Source of the DNA: JAIVJZ01 sp036386515
GTDB lineage: Bacteria > Acidobacteriota > Blastocatellia > Pyrinomonadales > Pyrinomonadaceae
Reading direction: 5' to 3'
Length of the DNA: 64,000 bases
NCBI GenBank assembly: GCA_036386515.1
Contig: DASVVO010000026.1
Location: 1 to 64,000 of the forward strand
Both the position numbers and the translations under genes were made by a program. Under the pieces are notes generated by a model. That model ran no database searches, was not told where the DNA came from, and was given only the letters and a program-made list of their open reading frames with translations. Below are positions 8,809 to 18,381 of the stretch, in pieces; the first letter of the stretch is position 1; the number at the start of each line of letters is the position of its first letter.

Positions 8809-9318
8809 CTAGCCGCCACTTTCGTGCCGGTGGGCGCGCGCGATGTTCGCCTCCTGCGCGCGACGCAGTTCCTCGCGGAACTCTTCCCGGTCGCGGTCGG
8901 CTTGCGCCGTGCGGCGGGTCTTGTCGTTGAGGTAACGCTGGCCTTTGATGTCGGAGTTTTGGAGGGCGTCAGCCCATCCGCGAAGTTGCCGGGAGATATT
9001 TTCGGCCAGTAGTTTCAAATTTGAAATCTCAGCCTTGAGATCGTTAAAGACGGGGAGTCGTTCGAACAGGCAGAGCATCGAACGCACCTCCCCGGCCGAG
9101 CCGCGCGCGATGTAAATAAATGTCAACAACTCTTGAGTCGTGCCGCGCTCATAGCCTTCCGCGATGTTGTTGGAGACGGAGACGGCGGCTCGCTCAAGCT
9201 GGTCGCGCAAACCGTATTGGCCTTTGAATCTATCGCCGGAAGTGAAAGCGTAAATTCGCACCCCCAACTCGATGGCCGCCTGCCAGACCGGAAGTTCCTC
9301 AAAGCGCGTGTACTTCAT
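8809..9318 (-). CDS. Four-helix bundle protein (23S rRNA intervening-sequence protein family)
   Basis: About 169 residues. FEELPVWQAAIELGVRIYAFT, DQLERAAVSVSNNIAEGYERGTTQELLTFIYIARGSAGEVRS and the final helix match the S23/four-helix bundle family. This family was first found in 23S rRNA intervening sequences but usually sits outside rRNA genes and has no known biochemical role. I chose the inner ATG because AAGG lies 10 bases upstream; the longer frame would translate the heptad repeat array. The C-terminus after the helices is charged and probably disordered. Confidence 0.75.
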   Translation of the reverse strand: MKYTRFEELPVWQAAIELGVRIYAFTSGDRFKGQYGLRDQLERAAVSVSNNIAEGYERGTTQELLTFIYIARGSAGEVRSMLCLFERLPVFNDLKAEISNLKLLAENISRQLRGWADALQNSDIKGQRYLNDKTRRTAQADRDREEFREELRRAQEANIARAHRHESGG

Positions 9319-9377
9319 AAAGAACCTTGTCCGCTTCACCAAACCCGGTTTCCAGTAAGGGCAAACCTGGGACGTAG

Positions 9378-9475
9378 GATTTGAGATTTGAGATTTCGAA
9401 TCTGAGATTTCAAATCTGAAAGTTGAACTCTGAAATTTCAAATGTCAAATCTGAAATTTGACATTTGAAATCTGA
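9378..9475. repeat. Intergenic heptad array, RATYTGA words, 14 units
   Basis: Fourteen uninterrupted 7-base units occupy the gap between lysA and the four-helix bundle gene. Units are variants of AATCTGA, GATTTGA and AATTTCA. Inside lies a perfect 15-base inverted repeat (9436-9450 with 9456-9470, loop of 5). It is AT-rich, unlike the surroundings, with no frame or spacing slip over 98 bases. Confidence 0.85.
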
Positions 9476-9512
9476 AAGCAGCTTGAACACCATAAGTCTT
9501 GCGAGTTTCGAG

Positions 9513-10937
<1,425 letters not shown>

Positions 10938-11024
10938 GGTATAAAGACTCCTTGAATTTTCCCTCGGAGAGAAGACGCGTGCGAAGATAGACCGCCGCCG
11001 CTGGACGGTCAAGACGGGACGGGC

Positions 11025-11144
11025 GAAAGGGTATAGGGGTACAGGTAAAAGGGTACAGGCGAAGCGGGAACGCCGGAGCGTGGTCGGACAATCACCTCGC
11101 TTAATGTTTTTACCTTTCCCCTGACCCTTTTACCTTTATCCCTC
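11025..11144. repeat. Paired-arm array, GGTAAAAGGGTA words, in divergent gap
   Basis: A purine-rich arm (11025-11060) and a pyrimidine-rich arm (11107-11144) are complementary through AGGTAAAAGGGT and flanking copies. This is the only member of the family between divergently transcribed genes (lysA and the aminotransferase). Spacing is less regular than in the other arrays. Confidence 0.6.
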
Positions 11145-11158
11145 TTTGGAGCAGGAAG

Positions 11159-12280
11159 ATGGTTGACGAAGTTGATTGGCGGAGCGTCAGGCGTGATTTT
11201 CCGGTGACGGAGCGGCTGGCTTATTTGAACAGCGCGGGAGCGGGGCCTGTCTCGCGCGCGTCGTTCGAGGCGGCGACCGAGTTTTACCGGGAGACGATGG
11301 AAGCGGGCGACCGTCGTTGGGTGGATTGGCTGGAAAGGCGCGAGCGCGCCCGCGCGGCCGTCGCGCAACTCATCAACGCCGAGCCGGACGAGATCGCGTT
11401 CACGACCAACACTTCGGCGGGGATGAACCTGATCATAGACGCGCTCGAAGGGCGCGGCGAGGTGATCTCCTGCGAGTTGGAGTTTCCGGTCTCGACCATC
11501 CCGTGGATGCACCGGGGCGTGCGCGTACACCTGCTGCCGGCGCGGGACGGGGAACTCACGGCGGCGGACGTTAGCGCGGCGATGACGGAGCGCACGGGCG
11601 TCGTCTGCCTCAGCCACGTGCAATACTCGAACGGGCTGCGCGCGCCGCTCGCCGAAATCGGCGCAGGCAAAGGCGAACACGCCTTCGTCGTCAACGCGGC
11701 GCAATCGGCGGGCGTCTTTCAGATCGACGTGAAGCGCATGAAGATCGACGCGCTCTGCTCGACGGGGCACAAGTGGATGCTCGGGGGCTTCGGCTCCGGC
11801 TTCGTCTATCTGAGCCGCGCGCTTCTGGCCGCGACGCGCCCGCGCGCCGTGAGTTGGTTGAGCGCGGAGAATCCTTTCGCGATGCGCAACGACGAGTTTC
11901 AAGTGCGCGGAGACGCCGCCGCGCGCGCCGAGATGGGCTGCCCGCACTTCGCCGGAATCTTCTCGCTCGGCGCGGCGGCCGAATACCTGTTGCGGACGGG
12001 GACGCTTGAGATCGAACGGCGCGCGCTCGCGCTCAATCGCCGCTTGACGGAGCAACTGGCTGCGGCCGGGTGGCGCGTGCTCTCGCCCCTCGGCGACGAG
12101 GCCGTCCGTTCGGCGGAAACGCTCGTCGCGGCCGACGACCCGGCGCGCGTCGCCCGCCACCTCTCCGCGCGCGGCGTCGCCGTCACGCAAAAACCCGAGG
12201 GCATCCGCGTCGCCACGCATTTCTTCAACGACGAGGAAGACATAGCGCGGCTCGTCGCGGCGTTGGACGAAGTTCGCTGA
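11159..12280 (+). CDS. Class V-fold PLP-dependent aminotransferase
   Basis: A 373-residue fold type I PLP enzyme related to cysteine desulfurases and isopenicillin N epimerases. YLNSAGAGPVS near the start, FTTNTSAGMNLI (PLP phosphate site) at about 80-92, VVNAAQSAGVFQIDV (aspartate-type PLP contact) and STGHKWMLGGFGSGFVYLS with Lys205 as Schiff base are all visible. No flexible cysteine loop of a desulfurase is evident, so an aminotransferase, lyase or epimerase reaction is more likely. The substrate is unknown. The FMN reductase gene follows 71 bases later, so the two may be co-transcribed. Confidence 0.85.
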   Translation: MVDEVDWRSVRRDFPVTERLAYLNSAGAGPVSRASFEAATEFYRETMEAGDRRWVDWLERRERARAAVAQLINAEPDEIAFTTNTSAGMNLIIDALEGRGEVISCELEFPVSTIPWMHRGVRVHLLPARDGELTAADVSAAMTERTGVVCLSHVQYSNGLRAPLAEIGAGKGEHAFVVNAAQSAGVFQIDVKRMKIDALCSTGHKWMLGGFGSGFVYLSRALLAATRPRAVSWLSAENPFAMRNDEFQVRGDAAARAEMGCPHFAGIFSLGAAAEYLLRTGTLEIERRALALNRRLTEQLAAAGWRVLSPLGDEAVRSAETLVAADDPARVARHLSARGVAVTQKPEGIRVATHFFNDEEDIARLVAALDEVR

Positions 12281-12310
12281 GAAACCACTCGACGCCGGTT
12301 GAGAAAGAAC

Positions 12311-12362
12311 AAGGAGCGCACGCGAATGACAACGGAAAGGAGCGCACGCGAATGACCACGGA
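12311..12362 (+). repeat. 26-base tandem duplication of ribosome-binding site and start codon
   Basis: Two adjacent 26-base units (12311-12336 and 12337-12362) differ at one base. Each contains AAGGAG and an ATG 9 bases after it. Because 26 is not a multiple of three, the first ATG opens a different frame from the second. Confidence 0.9.
12326..12355 (+). CDS. Nine-codon minicistron before FMN reductase
   Basis: The upstream copy of the duplicated start reads MTTERSARE and then stops at a TGA that overlaps the ATG of the next gene (ATGA). It has its own AAGGAG. A ribosome ending here would be placed to restart on the reductase gene. It may simply be a by-product of the duplication; expression is not shown. 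Confidence 0.4.
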   Translation: MTTERSARE

Positions 12363-12918
12363 GAGGCCGCTATTCATCCCGGTGATTTTGGGCACGCCGC
12401 GACAGGGGCGTATGAGCGAGCACGTCGCGCGATTCGTGCTCGGCAGGTTGGAGCAGCGCGCCGGGATAGAGACCGAGTTGATCGACGTGCGCGCGCTCAA
12501 CCTGCCGACGGACGACGCGGGCGAGGCGATCAAGGATGAGGGTTTTAGCCGGGCGTGCGCGCGCGCCGACGGCCTCGTCATCGTCGCGCCCGAATACAAC
12601 CACGGTTATCCGGGGCTGCTCAAGCACGCGCTCGACACGAACCTGAAGGAATACATTCACAAGGCCGTTGGCGTCTGCGGCGTCTCGGCGGGCGGCTTCG
12701 GCGGCACGCGCGTGATCGAAAACCTGTTGCCCGTCCTGCGCGAACTCGGTCTCGTCGCCATCTTCAACGACGGCAACTTTTCCGGCGTGCGGAAGATTTT
12801 CGACGAGTCGGGCGCGCTGCTCGACGAGTCGTACATCAAACGCACCGAGCGTTTCCTGGAGGAACTCGTCTGGATGTCGAAGACGCTCCGCTACGGGCGC
12901 GAAAACGTCGCCTACTGA
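12352..12918 (+). CDS. NADPH-dependent FMN reductase family protein
   Basis: A 188-residue flavodoxin-like protein. IPVILGTPRQGRMSEHVARFVL binds the FMN phosphate, and APEYNHGYPGLLKHALD is the diagnostic segment of the FMN-reductase (azoreductase/chromate reductase) family. It should reduce quinones, metals or azo compounds with NAD(P)H in the cytoplasm; the true substrate is unknown. The start is the second of two duplicated RBS-ATG units, and the upstream minicistron stop overlaps its ATG. A tandem-word hairpin follows the stop. Confidence 0.85.
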   Translation: MTTERPLFIPVILGTPRQGRMSEHVARFVLGRLEQRAGIETELIDVRALNLPTDDAGEAIKDEGFSRACARADGLVIVAPEYNHGYPGLLKHALDTNLKEYIHKAVGVCGVSAGGFGGTRVIENLLPVLRELGLVAIFNDGNFSGVRKIFDESGALLDESYIKRTERFLEELVWMSKTLRYGRENVAY

Positions 12919-12922
12919 GGAA

Positions 12923-13009
12923 GAATTGATTCATTGCTTCATCGGTTCATTGATTCAATGAAGAATTGAAATATCGGATCAATGAAGCAATGAAGCAATG
13001 ATTCAATTC
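12923..13009. repeat. Paired-arm array, 8-base TTCATTGC words
   Basis: The left arm (from 12923) and right arm (to 13009) share GAATTGA-TCATTGCTTCAT in inverted orientation with a few mismatches. The unit is 8 bases (TTCATTGC/TTCATTGA), not 7. It fills the gap between the FMN reductase and GH43 genes. Confidence 0.75.
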
Positions 13010-13076
13010 CCCTGCAACCCCCGGCCGCCGTGCCGAATCACAAGAGGTGAGCAAGCGAACCGAACAAGGGCTGTCC

Positions 13077-15149
13077 ATGACCTCAACACACGACGCGGGC
13101 GCAAACGACGAAGCCACTTATCTCAATCCCGTCTACGGGCGCGACTTCCCAGACCCCTTCATCCTCAAGCACGGCGGCGAATACTGGGCTTACTGCACCG
13201 GCTTGCGGAGCGACGGCCGCGCCTTCGGCGTGCTCCATTCCACAGACCTCGTGCATTGGCGCGAACTCGGCGGCGCGCTCGCCCCGCTCCCCGGCGAACA
13301 CCCTTGCTACTGGGCGCCCGAAGTCGTCTATGAGAACGGGCGTTTCCTGATGTACTACAGCGTCGGCAACGAAAAGTCGATGCACCTGAGAGTCGCCACC
13401 GCGTCGCACCCGGCGGGGCTGTTCGCCGACAGCGGCCACAGGTTGACCGAAGCCGAGTTTGCCATCGACGCGCACGTCTTCGTGGACGAGGACGACACGC
13501 GCTGGCTCTTTTACGCCACCGATTTTCTCACGCACACGCACATCGGCACGGGCACGGTTTGCGACCGGATGCTCGACCCCTTCACGCTCGCGGGCGAACC
13601 CCGTCCCGTCACGCGCGCGCGTTACGATTGGCAGGTCTACGACCCCGCGCGCAAAGAGAAGGGCGGCGTGCGCTGGCACACGGTCGAGGGGCCGTTCGTG
13701 CTGCGGCGAAAAAATCTCTACTACCAGATGTTCAGCGGCGGCAACTGGCAGAATCTGACTTACGGCGTGAGCTACGCCTTGAGCGACCGCATCGCGCGCG
13801 CGGACGAGTGGGAGCAGGCGGCCGACGGAGAACGCGTGCTGCCGATCCTGCGCACCATCCCGGAGCGCGTCGTCGGCCCCGGCCACAATTCGGTCGTGCG
13901 CGCGCCGGACAACCGGCAGTTGTTCTGCGTCTATCACGCTTGGGACGGCGAGCACGGGCGCGTCCTCGCTATCGACCGGCTCGACTGGGTGGGCGAGCGC
14001 ATGACCGTGCTCGGCGCGACGACGACCCCGCAGCCCGCGCCGCCGCAGCCGATTCGCGCGGATTTTTCCGGCGCGCACGAGGGCGGTTTAGGCGCGGGGT
14101 GGACGTGCGAGGGCGGGCGTTGGAGCGTCGGCGAGGGCGAGGCGAGGCAGGAGTCGGCGGCGGCGGGCGCGGCGTCGGCGCGTTACGACGCGGGGGCTGC
14201 GAGTTTCCTCTTGGAGGTCAGTCTGCGCGCGCGCGCAGGGGAAGGGGCGGGCGAGACGGCGGCGGGCGCGTTCGGCGTCGCGCTGTGGCGAGACGATGAG
14301 CGCGCCCTGCAATTTACGCTTGAGCCGGAGACGAACGAAGCGCGCGTGAACTGGCCGGCGGCGGACGGCGCGCCCGCCGAGACGCGTTTCGCGCTGCCCG
14401 CGGATTTCGACGCGCGCGCCCTGCACCTGCTCCGCGCGGAGGTTGACGGCCGGTTCGCGACTATTTCTCTTGACGAAAGACTCGTGCGCTGGCAAGGTAC
14501 GCTGAACGCCGCGCCGGATGCGGTTGCGCTCGTCACGGAGAGAGCCGCGGCGGCCTTCAAAGGCTTCGAGCTAACTATCGGATGGGAAGAACTATTCATG
14601 CGGCCGGAGCGGTCGCTGGCCGAGCGCGGCTGGCAACCCGACGGCGAAGAATGGCAGTTAAAAGATAACCTGTTGCGTTGCGACGATGCGGAAGGCCGCC
14701 ACCGCGTCATCAGCAGAGGGGTGTCGCTCGAATCTTACGAACTGGTCGTCAACGTGCGGCTTGAGCGCGGGCGTTCGCGCGACACGGGCTGCTACGGTTT
14801 CCGCCCGGCCACCGGCGCGCAAGATTTCGATCCCCTCTTCACCATCGAACCCGATGGAGCGGGCGAGCGTTGGACGCTCCGCATGCGCCACCGCCCAACC
14901 GATTCATTCGCACACGACTCGCTCGAAAATGATTCCAACAGTGAAAGCTGGCCGCTCCCCGCTTCGTTCGATCCGTTCGTCATGCAACAGTTTCGCTTCC
15001 GCAAACAAGGCGGGCGTCTCACCATCTGGTGGGAAGCCGCGCCGCTCGGCGGCATCGACACCACCACGGAGGCCACCGGCGTCGGCCTCTACGCAGACCG
15101 CGCCCCGGTCGCCTTCGACATGGTGCGGCTCACGGCTTTGAAACAGTGA
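13077..15149 (+). CDS. Glycoside hydrolase family 43 protein with two C-terminal beta-sandwich regions
   Basis: About 690 residues. Residues 10-325 form a five-bladed propeller of GH43 type: GRDFPDPFILKHGGEYWAYC holds the catalytic base Asp, IDAHVFVDEDDTRWLFYATD the pKa-modulating Asp, and HTVEGPFVLRRKNLYYQMFS the acid Glu. Members release arabinose or xylose from plant polysaccharides. Residues 330-510 and 515-690 resemble jelly-roll (LamG/DUF1080-like) modules. No signal peptide is seen, so it would act on imported oligosaccharides. An in-frame GTG 30 bases earlier is an alternative start. The stop TGA is part of the first unit of the following repeat. The GH1-like gene lies 79 bases on. 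Confidence 0.85.
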   Translation: MTSTHDAGANDEATYLNPVYGRDFPDPFILKHGGEYWAYCTGLRSDGRAFGVLHSTDLVHWRELGGALAPLPGEHPCYWAPEVVYENGRFLMYYSVGNEKSMHLRVATASHPAGLFADSGHRLTEAEFAIDAHVFVDEDDTRWLFYATDFLTHTHIGTGTVCDRMLDPFTLAGEPRPVTRARYDWQVYDPARKEKGGVRWHTVEGPFVLRRKNLYYQMFSGGNWQNLTYGVSYALSDRIARADEWEQAADGERVLPILRTIPERVVGPGHNSVVRAPDNRQLFCVYHAWDGEHGRVLAIDRLDWVGERMTVLGATTTPQPAPPQPIRADFSGAHEGGLGAGWTCEGGRWSVGEGEARQESAAAGAASARYDAGAASFLLEVSLRARAGEGAGETAAGAFGVALWRDDERALQFTLEPETNEARVNWPAADGAPAETRFALPADFDARALHLLRAEVDGRFATISLDERLVRWQGTLNAAPDAVALVTERAAAAFKGFELTIGWEELFMRPERSLAERGWQPDGEEWQLKDNLLRCDDAEGRHRVISRGVSLESYELVVNVRLERGRSRDTGCYGFRPATGAQDFDPLFTIEPDGAGERWTLRMRHRPTDSFAHDSLENDSNSESWPLPASFDPFVMQQFRFRKQGGRLTIWWEAAPLGGIDTTTEATGVGLYADRAPVAFDMVRLTALKQ

Positions 15150-15220
15150 CGGGTGACAGGTGACAAGTTACAAAGGCACGCTCAATTAACCTGTCACCCG
15201 TCACCTGTCGCCCGTCACTC
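15146..15220. repeat. Paired-arm heptad array, GTGACRG words
   Basis: The left arm GTGACGG, GTGACAG, GTGACAA and the right arm in complementary order (CACCTGT, CGCCCGT) form a long imperfect hairpin. The variant units ACGG then ACAG appear in mirrored order in both arms. The GH43 stop codon lies inside the first unit. The array reaches to 8 bases before the next ATG. Confidence 0.85.
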
Positions 15221-15228
15221 TAAATCAT

Positions 15229-16611
15229 ATGAATGAATTGATACTGGGAGCGAGGCCGGAAGACTTCATCTGGGCGAGCGGCGTGGAGGACACGTTCGTG
15301 CCGCAGGTGAAGGCGGGGCATCGCGCGCTCGACGAATATCAGTTGATGGGACACTACGAGCACTGGCGCGAAGACCTCGCGCTCGGGCGCGACCTCGGCG
15401 TGCGCGCCTTGCGCTGGGGCGTGCCGTGGTATCGCGTCGAGCCGGAGCCGGGCGTGTTCGACTGGAGTTGGGCTGACGAAGCGTTGCCCTACATGATCGA
15501 GGAACTCGGCATCACGCCCATCGTCGACCTGATGCACTACGGCTGCCCGATGTGGCTGAAGAAGGAGTTCATCAGCAAAGACTACGTGCGCGCCGTCGCG
15601 AACTACGCCTCGGCCTTCGCGCGCCGCTACAAGGATTTGGTGAAATGGTACACGCCCTTGAACGAGCCGATCGTCAACGCGTTGATGTGCGGCAAGCGCG
15701 GGCTGTGGCCGCCCTACCTGCGCGGCGATGGGGGCTACATCCGCGTCATGCTGCAACTCGTGCGCGGCATCCAGGCCACGGTCGAGGCGATCAAGGAGAT
15801 CGACCCGCTCTCGATCATGGTGCATGTCGAGGCGACCGGCTTGAGCCGCGCCATCCGGCAGGACTTGGAATCGCTCGCCGTGGAGGAACAGCGGCGCGGC
15901 TACCTCGCCTACGACCTGCTGGTCGGCCAGATCACGCACGACCACCCGCTCTTCCCGTGGCTCATCCGCAGCGGCGCGAGCGTTGACATGCTCGACGAGA
16001 TCGCGCGCCGCAAAATCTCGCTCGACGTGCTCGGCATGAATTTTTACCCGCAGTGGTCAACCCAGCATCTCTACACCGACCCGAAAGGGCGTCTCGCCTA
16101 CCGCGCGCACGAAGAGGACGGCGCGGGCTTCGCCGCCGTCATCAACGATTACTACGAACGCTATCGCGCGCCCATCATCATCACGGAGACGAGCGCGTTC
16201 GGCTCCGAGGAATTGCGCGCGCGCTGGTTGAAATCCAGCGTGGACGCCGTCAAATACCTGCGCGGCCAGCGCGTGCCCGTCCTCGGCTACACCTGGTTTC
16301 CCATGTTCACGATGATCGACTGGCGTTATCGCCACGGCCAGTCGCCCCTTGAACACTATCGTCTCGAACTCGGTCTCTACCGCCTCAGCGACGACCCGGC
16401 GCGCGAAGGGCGTTGGAGCGCGACGCCGCTCGTCGAACAGGTGCAAAGCTACATCGCCAACTCCGCCGAATCCGTCGGCGCGCTCGACCCCGCCGCCCTC
16501 CCCCCCGCGCTCAACACTGACGCCAGTCGGGCGCACTCTCGCCCGGCGCACCCCAACCCCGCCGCCTTCGCACGGGAACAACGGCAGCCGGAGTTCGTTG
16601 ACGGCGACTAA
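15229..16611 (+). CDS. Glycoside hydrolase family 1-like beta-glycosidase
   Basis: A 460-residue (beta/alpha)8 barrel. FIWASGVEDTF resembles the GH1 opening. WYTPLNEPIVNALM contains the acid/base Glu146, and IIITETSAFG contains the probable nucleophile Glu320, where ETS replaces the usual ENG. GVRALRWGVPWYRVEPEPGVFDWSWAD is the typical strand-2 region. The last 40 residues are Pro/Ala-rich and probably disordered. No signal peptide is seen, so with the GH43 enzyme next door it probably trims plant-derived oligosaccharides in the cytoplasm. No Shine-Dalgarno precedes the ATG; the repeat arm lies there instead. Confidence 0.8.
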   Translation: MNELILGARPEDFIWASGVEDTFVPQVKAGHRALDEYQLMGHYEHWREDLALGRDLGVRALRWGVPWYRVEPEPGVFDWSWADEALPYMIEELGITPIVDLMHYGCPMWLKKEFISKDYVRAVANYASAFARRYKDLVKWYTPLNEPIVNALMCGKRGLWPPYLRGDGGYIRVMLQLVRGIQATVEAIKEIDPLSIMVHVEATGLSRAIRQDLESLAVEEQRRGYLAYDLLVGQITHDHPLFPWLIRSGASVDMLDEIARRKISLDVLGMNFYPQWSTQHLYTDPKGRLAYRAHEEDGAGFAAVINDYYERYRAPIIITETSAFGSEELRARWLKSSVDAVKYLRGQRVPVLGYTWFPMFTMIDWRYRHGQSPLEHYRLELGLYRLSDDPAREGRWSATPLVEQVQSYIANSAESVGALDPAALPPALNTDASRAHSRPAHPNPAAFAREQRQPEFVDGD

Positions 16612-16685
16612 ACTTCGGGGCGCAAACGCGACGACGCAAAGCAAGGTTCGCAGTTGCGATCATCGTCGGCGAGCCGACCCCGTGT

Positions 16686-16715
16686 TTGACAGTCGCGCAC
16701 GCGTTTGAGTATCTT
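16686..16715 (+). promoter_or_regulatory. Sigma-70 type promoter for tRNA-Gly
   Basis: TTGACA (16686-16691) and TATCTT (16710-16715) are 18 bases apart, with the -10 box 50 bases before the tRNA. Position and spacing fit a dedicated tRNA promoter. Confidence 0.55.
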
Positions 16716-16765
16716 TCACCTCACCCTACGCGTTTAGCGACATCGGCGCGAGCGGTTCCCTTTGA

Positions 16766-16840
16766 GCGGGTGTGGCGCAATGGTAGCGCATCAGCTTCCC
16801 AAGCTGAGGGTTGCGAGTTCGAGTCTCGTCGCCCGCTCCA
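16766..16840 (+). tRNA. tRNA-Gly (CCC anticodon)
   Basis: A 75-base cloverleaf with a 7-bp acceptor stem (GCGGGTG with CGCCCGC), D stem GCGC, anticodon loop TTCCCAA giving CCC, T arm containing GTTCGAGTC, and an encoded CCA end. It is a single-gene unit with its own promoter and terminator. Confidence 0.95.
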
Positions 16841-16860
16841 ACACTTATCTTTAGCGAATT

Positions 16861-16890
16861 AAAGGGCTTTTCGAAGCCCTTTTCTTTTTA
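16861..16890 (+). terminator. Rho-independent terminator after tRNA-Gly
   Basis: A perfect 9-bp stem (16861-16869 with 16874-16882) closed by a TTCG tetraloop, followed by a T-rich run. It lies 20 bases after the tRNA end. Confidence 0.85.
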
Positions 16891-17060
16891 GCGAATCTAA
16901 CCCATGTCACCCATTCTTCCCATCCTGCCTAAAAAGTGGACGAAAAAGTGACCATATCATTCCTGACCTTCGTCGGCCGTAGCCGCAGGAGCGAACTGAT
17001 CGAGCGCGATGAAGGCGGCGCGGCGAGCCGGGAAGCGGGAGAGCTTTCAACTCTCGTTTC
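16891..17060. other. Intergenic stretch without recognised gene
   Basis: Between the tRNA terminator and the methyltransferase promoter I see no ORF with coding character and no stable RNA. A short GAGAG/CTCTC hairpin lies just before the promoter. Confidence 0.4.
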
Positions 17061-17088
17061 TTGACACGAAAGAGTAAACGGATATGAT
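17061..17088 (+). promoter_or_regulatory. Sigma-70 promoter for methyltransferase gene
   Basis: TTGACA (17061-17066) and TATGAT (17083-17088) with a 16-base spacer in a locally AT-richer stretch. The transcript would have a leader of about 90 bases before the ATG. Confidence 0.5.
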
Positions 17089-17184
17089 ACCGCCGCCGGG
17101 GAGCGCACCCTCTCGCCCGCCGGTGCCGTTCAGCCGAAGTTCAAAGCGCGTTCACCCAGCCCTGTGGCATGAGATAGATACATA

Positions 17185-18015
17185 ATGAGTTTGATAAAAA
17201 AACTGGTTCCCCTTCCGCTGAAGCAGAAAATCAAGGCCGTTCAAGAAGACCGCCGGAAGAGAGAGTTGTTCGGCGAGCTGGCGCCGCTCGTGCCTCCGAT
17301 CGCGCGCATGTACGACGGGCCGCCGGGGCTGGCGGAGTTCAAGGCTAACGGCGAAGAGTTTCTCAAAATTTACCGCGAGAATTGCGGCCTCCGCCCCGAC
17401 GAGCGGATGCTCGACATCGGCTGCGGCACGGGGCGAAAGACCTTGCCCCTCACGCAGTATTTCGACGGCCGGGCGGTCTATGAAGGTCTCGACATCACGC
17501 AGCAGGGGATCGACTGGTGCCGGGAGAAGATCACGCCCCGTTTCCCGAATTTTCACTTCCAACAGATAGACGTTTACAACAAGCTCTACCACCCGCAAGG
17601 CCGCCACAGCGCGGCCGAGTATAAGTTTCCGTTCCCCGACGGCTCGTTCAGCTTCGCCGCGCTCGGCTCGGTCTTCACCCACATGTTGCCCGACGATTTG
17701 GAGAATTACCTGACGGAAGTGGCGCGCATGCTGGAGAGCGGCGGGCGGTGCCTGATCTCCTACTTCCTGCTCAACGAGGAATCTTTGCGACACGTCGCGG
17801 CAGGCGAGGGCACGCTCGACCTCAAGTACGTGTTCGACAACTATCGCGTGATTTCGCTGGAAGTGCCGGAGGATGCGATTGCGTTCGACGAAAGTTGGGT
17901 GCGTGGGCTGTACGAAAAGCTGGGGCTGAAGATCGTGCGTCTCGACTACGGTTCGTGGTGCGGGCGCAAGAATTATTTGAGCTACCAGGATTTGGTGCTG
18001 GCCGTAAAGACGTAG
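17185..18015 (+). CDS. Class I SAM-dependent methyltransferase
   Basis: A 276-residue protein. A basic N-terminal segment (LKQKIKAVQEDRRKRELFGEL) is followed by a Rossmann methyltransferase domain with MLDIGCGTGRKTLPL at about 75-89 (SAM motif I), an acidic YEGLDIT motif II, and FPDGSFSFAALGSVFTHM as the post-I/motif IV region. The substrate is unknown; similar proteins lie in polysaccharide or natural-product loci, but here it stands alone. No clear Shine-Dalgarno precedes the ATG. The flanking gaps hold a promoter upstream and nothing recognisable downstream. Confidence 0.8.
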   Translation: MSLIKKLVPLPLKQKIKAVQEDRRKRELFGELAPLVPPIARMYDGPPGLAEFKANGEEFLKIYRENCGLRPDERMLDIGCGTGRKTLPLTQYFDGRAVYEGLDITQQGIDWCREKITPRFPNFHFQQIDVYNKLYHPQGRHSAAEYKFPFPDGSFSFAALGSVFTHMLPDDLENYLTEVARMLESGGRCLISYFLLNEESLRHVAAGEGTLDLKYVFDNYRVISLEVPEDAIAFDESWVRGLYEKLGLKIVRLDYGSWCGRKNYLSYQDLVLAVKT

Positions 18016-18381
18016 AGCCGCGTTACGGCAAACAGTTTCTCCGCCCGTTCGCCGCCGCCGTTGCCACGCGGAACCGGACGACGGCGAGCGTAGGCGGCGC
18101 GGCGCACGAGACCGCAACGCAATCATGGCCGCGCGCGGCCGAACGCCCCGTTCATCCGGCGCGACCGGCCGCCGGACTATTTCGCCTGCCGGTCGAGTTG
18201 ATTTCTTCCCGCCCGGGGTTGATCCCACAGAAAACTTTCTCAAGAGTTGTGTGCGTGCCGGAGAAACCCGCCCGCCCTAAAACAAGTGCGCGCGCCGGAA
18301 CGTATCAGTAAAAGATTCATCGTTCGATTTTCGTGAGCCATCGCGGCAACGAGCATCGGGAGAAGTTCAGGAGCGCAGCGC
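18016..18381. other. Intergenic stretch, nothing recognised
   Basis: This 366-base gap between the methyltransferase and the M28 peptidase is GC-rich. I see no convincing ORF, RNA gene or repeat. AGGAG lies just before the peptidase ATG. Confidence 0.4.

Noticed and set aside
9319..9441. N-terminal extension of the four-helix bundle protein
   Set aside because: It would translate the AT-rich repeat array; the inner ATG has an SD and matches the family start.
12070..12351. A fused frame leading into the FMN reductase
   Set aside because: It overlaps the aminotransferase gene in another frame and lacks family sequence; the reductase starts cleanly at the duplicated RBS-ATG.
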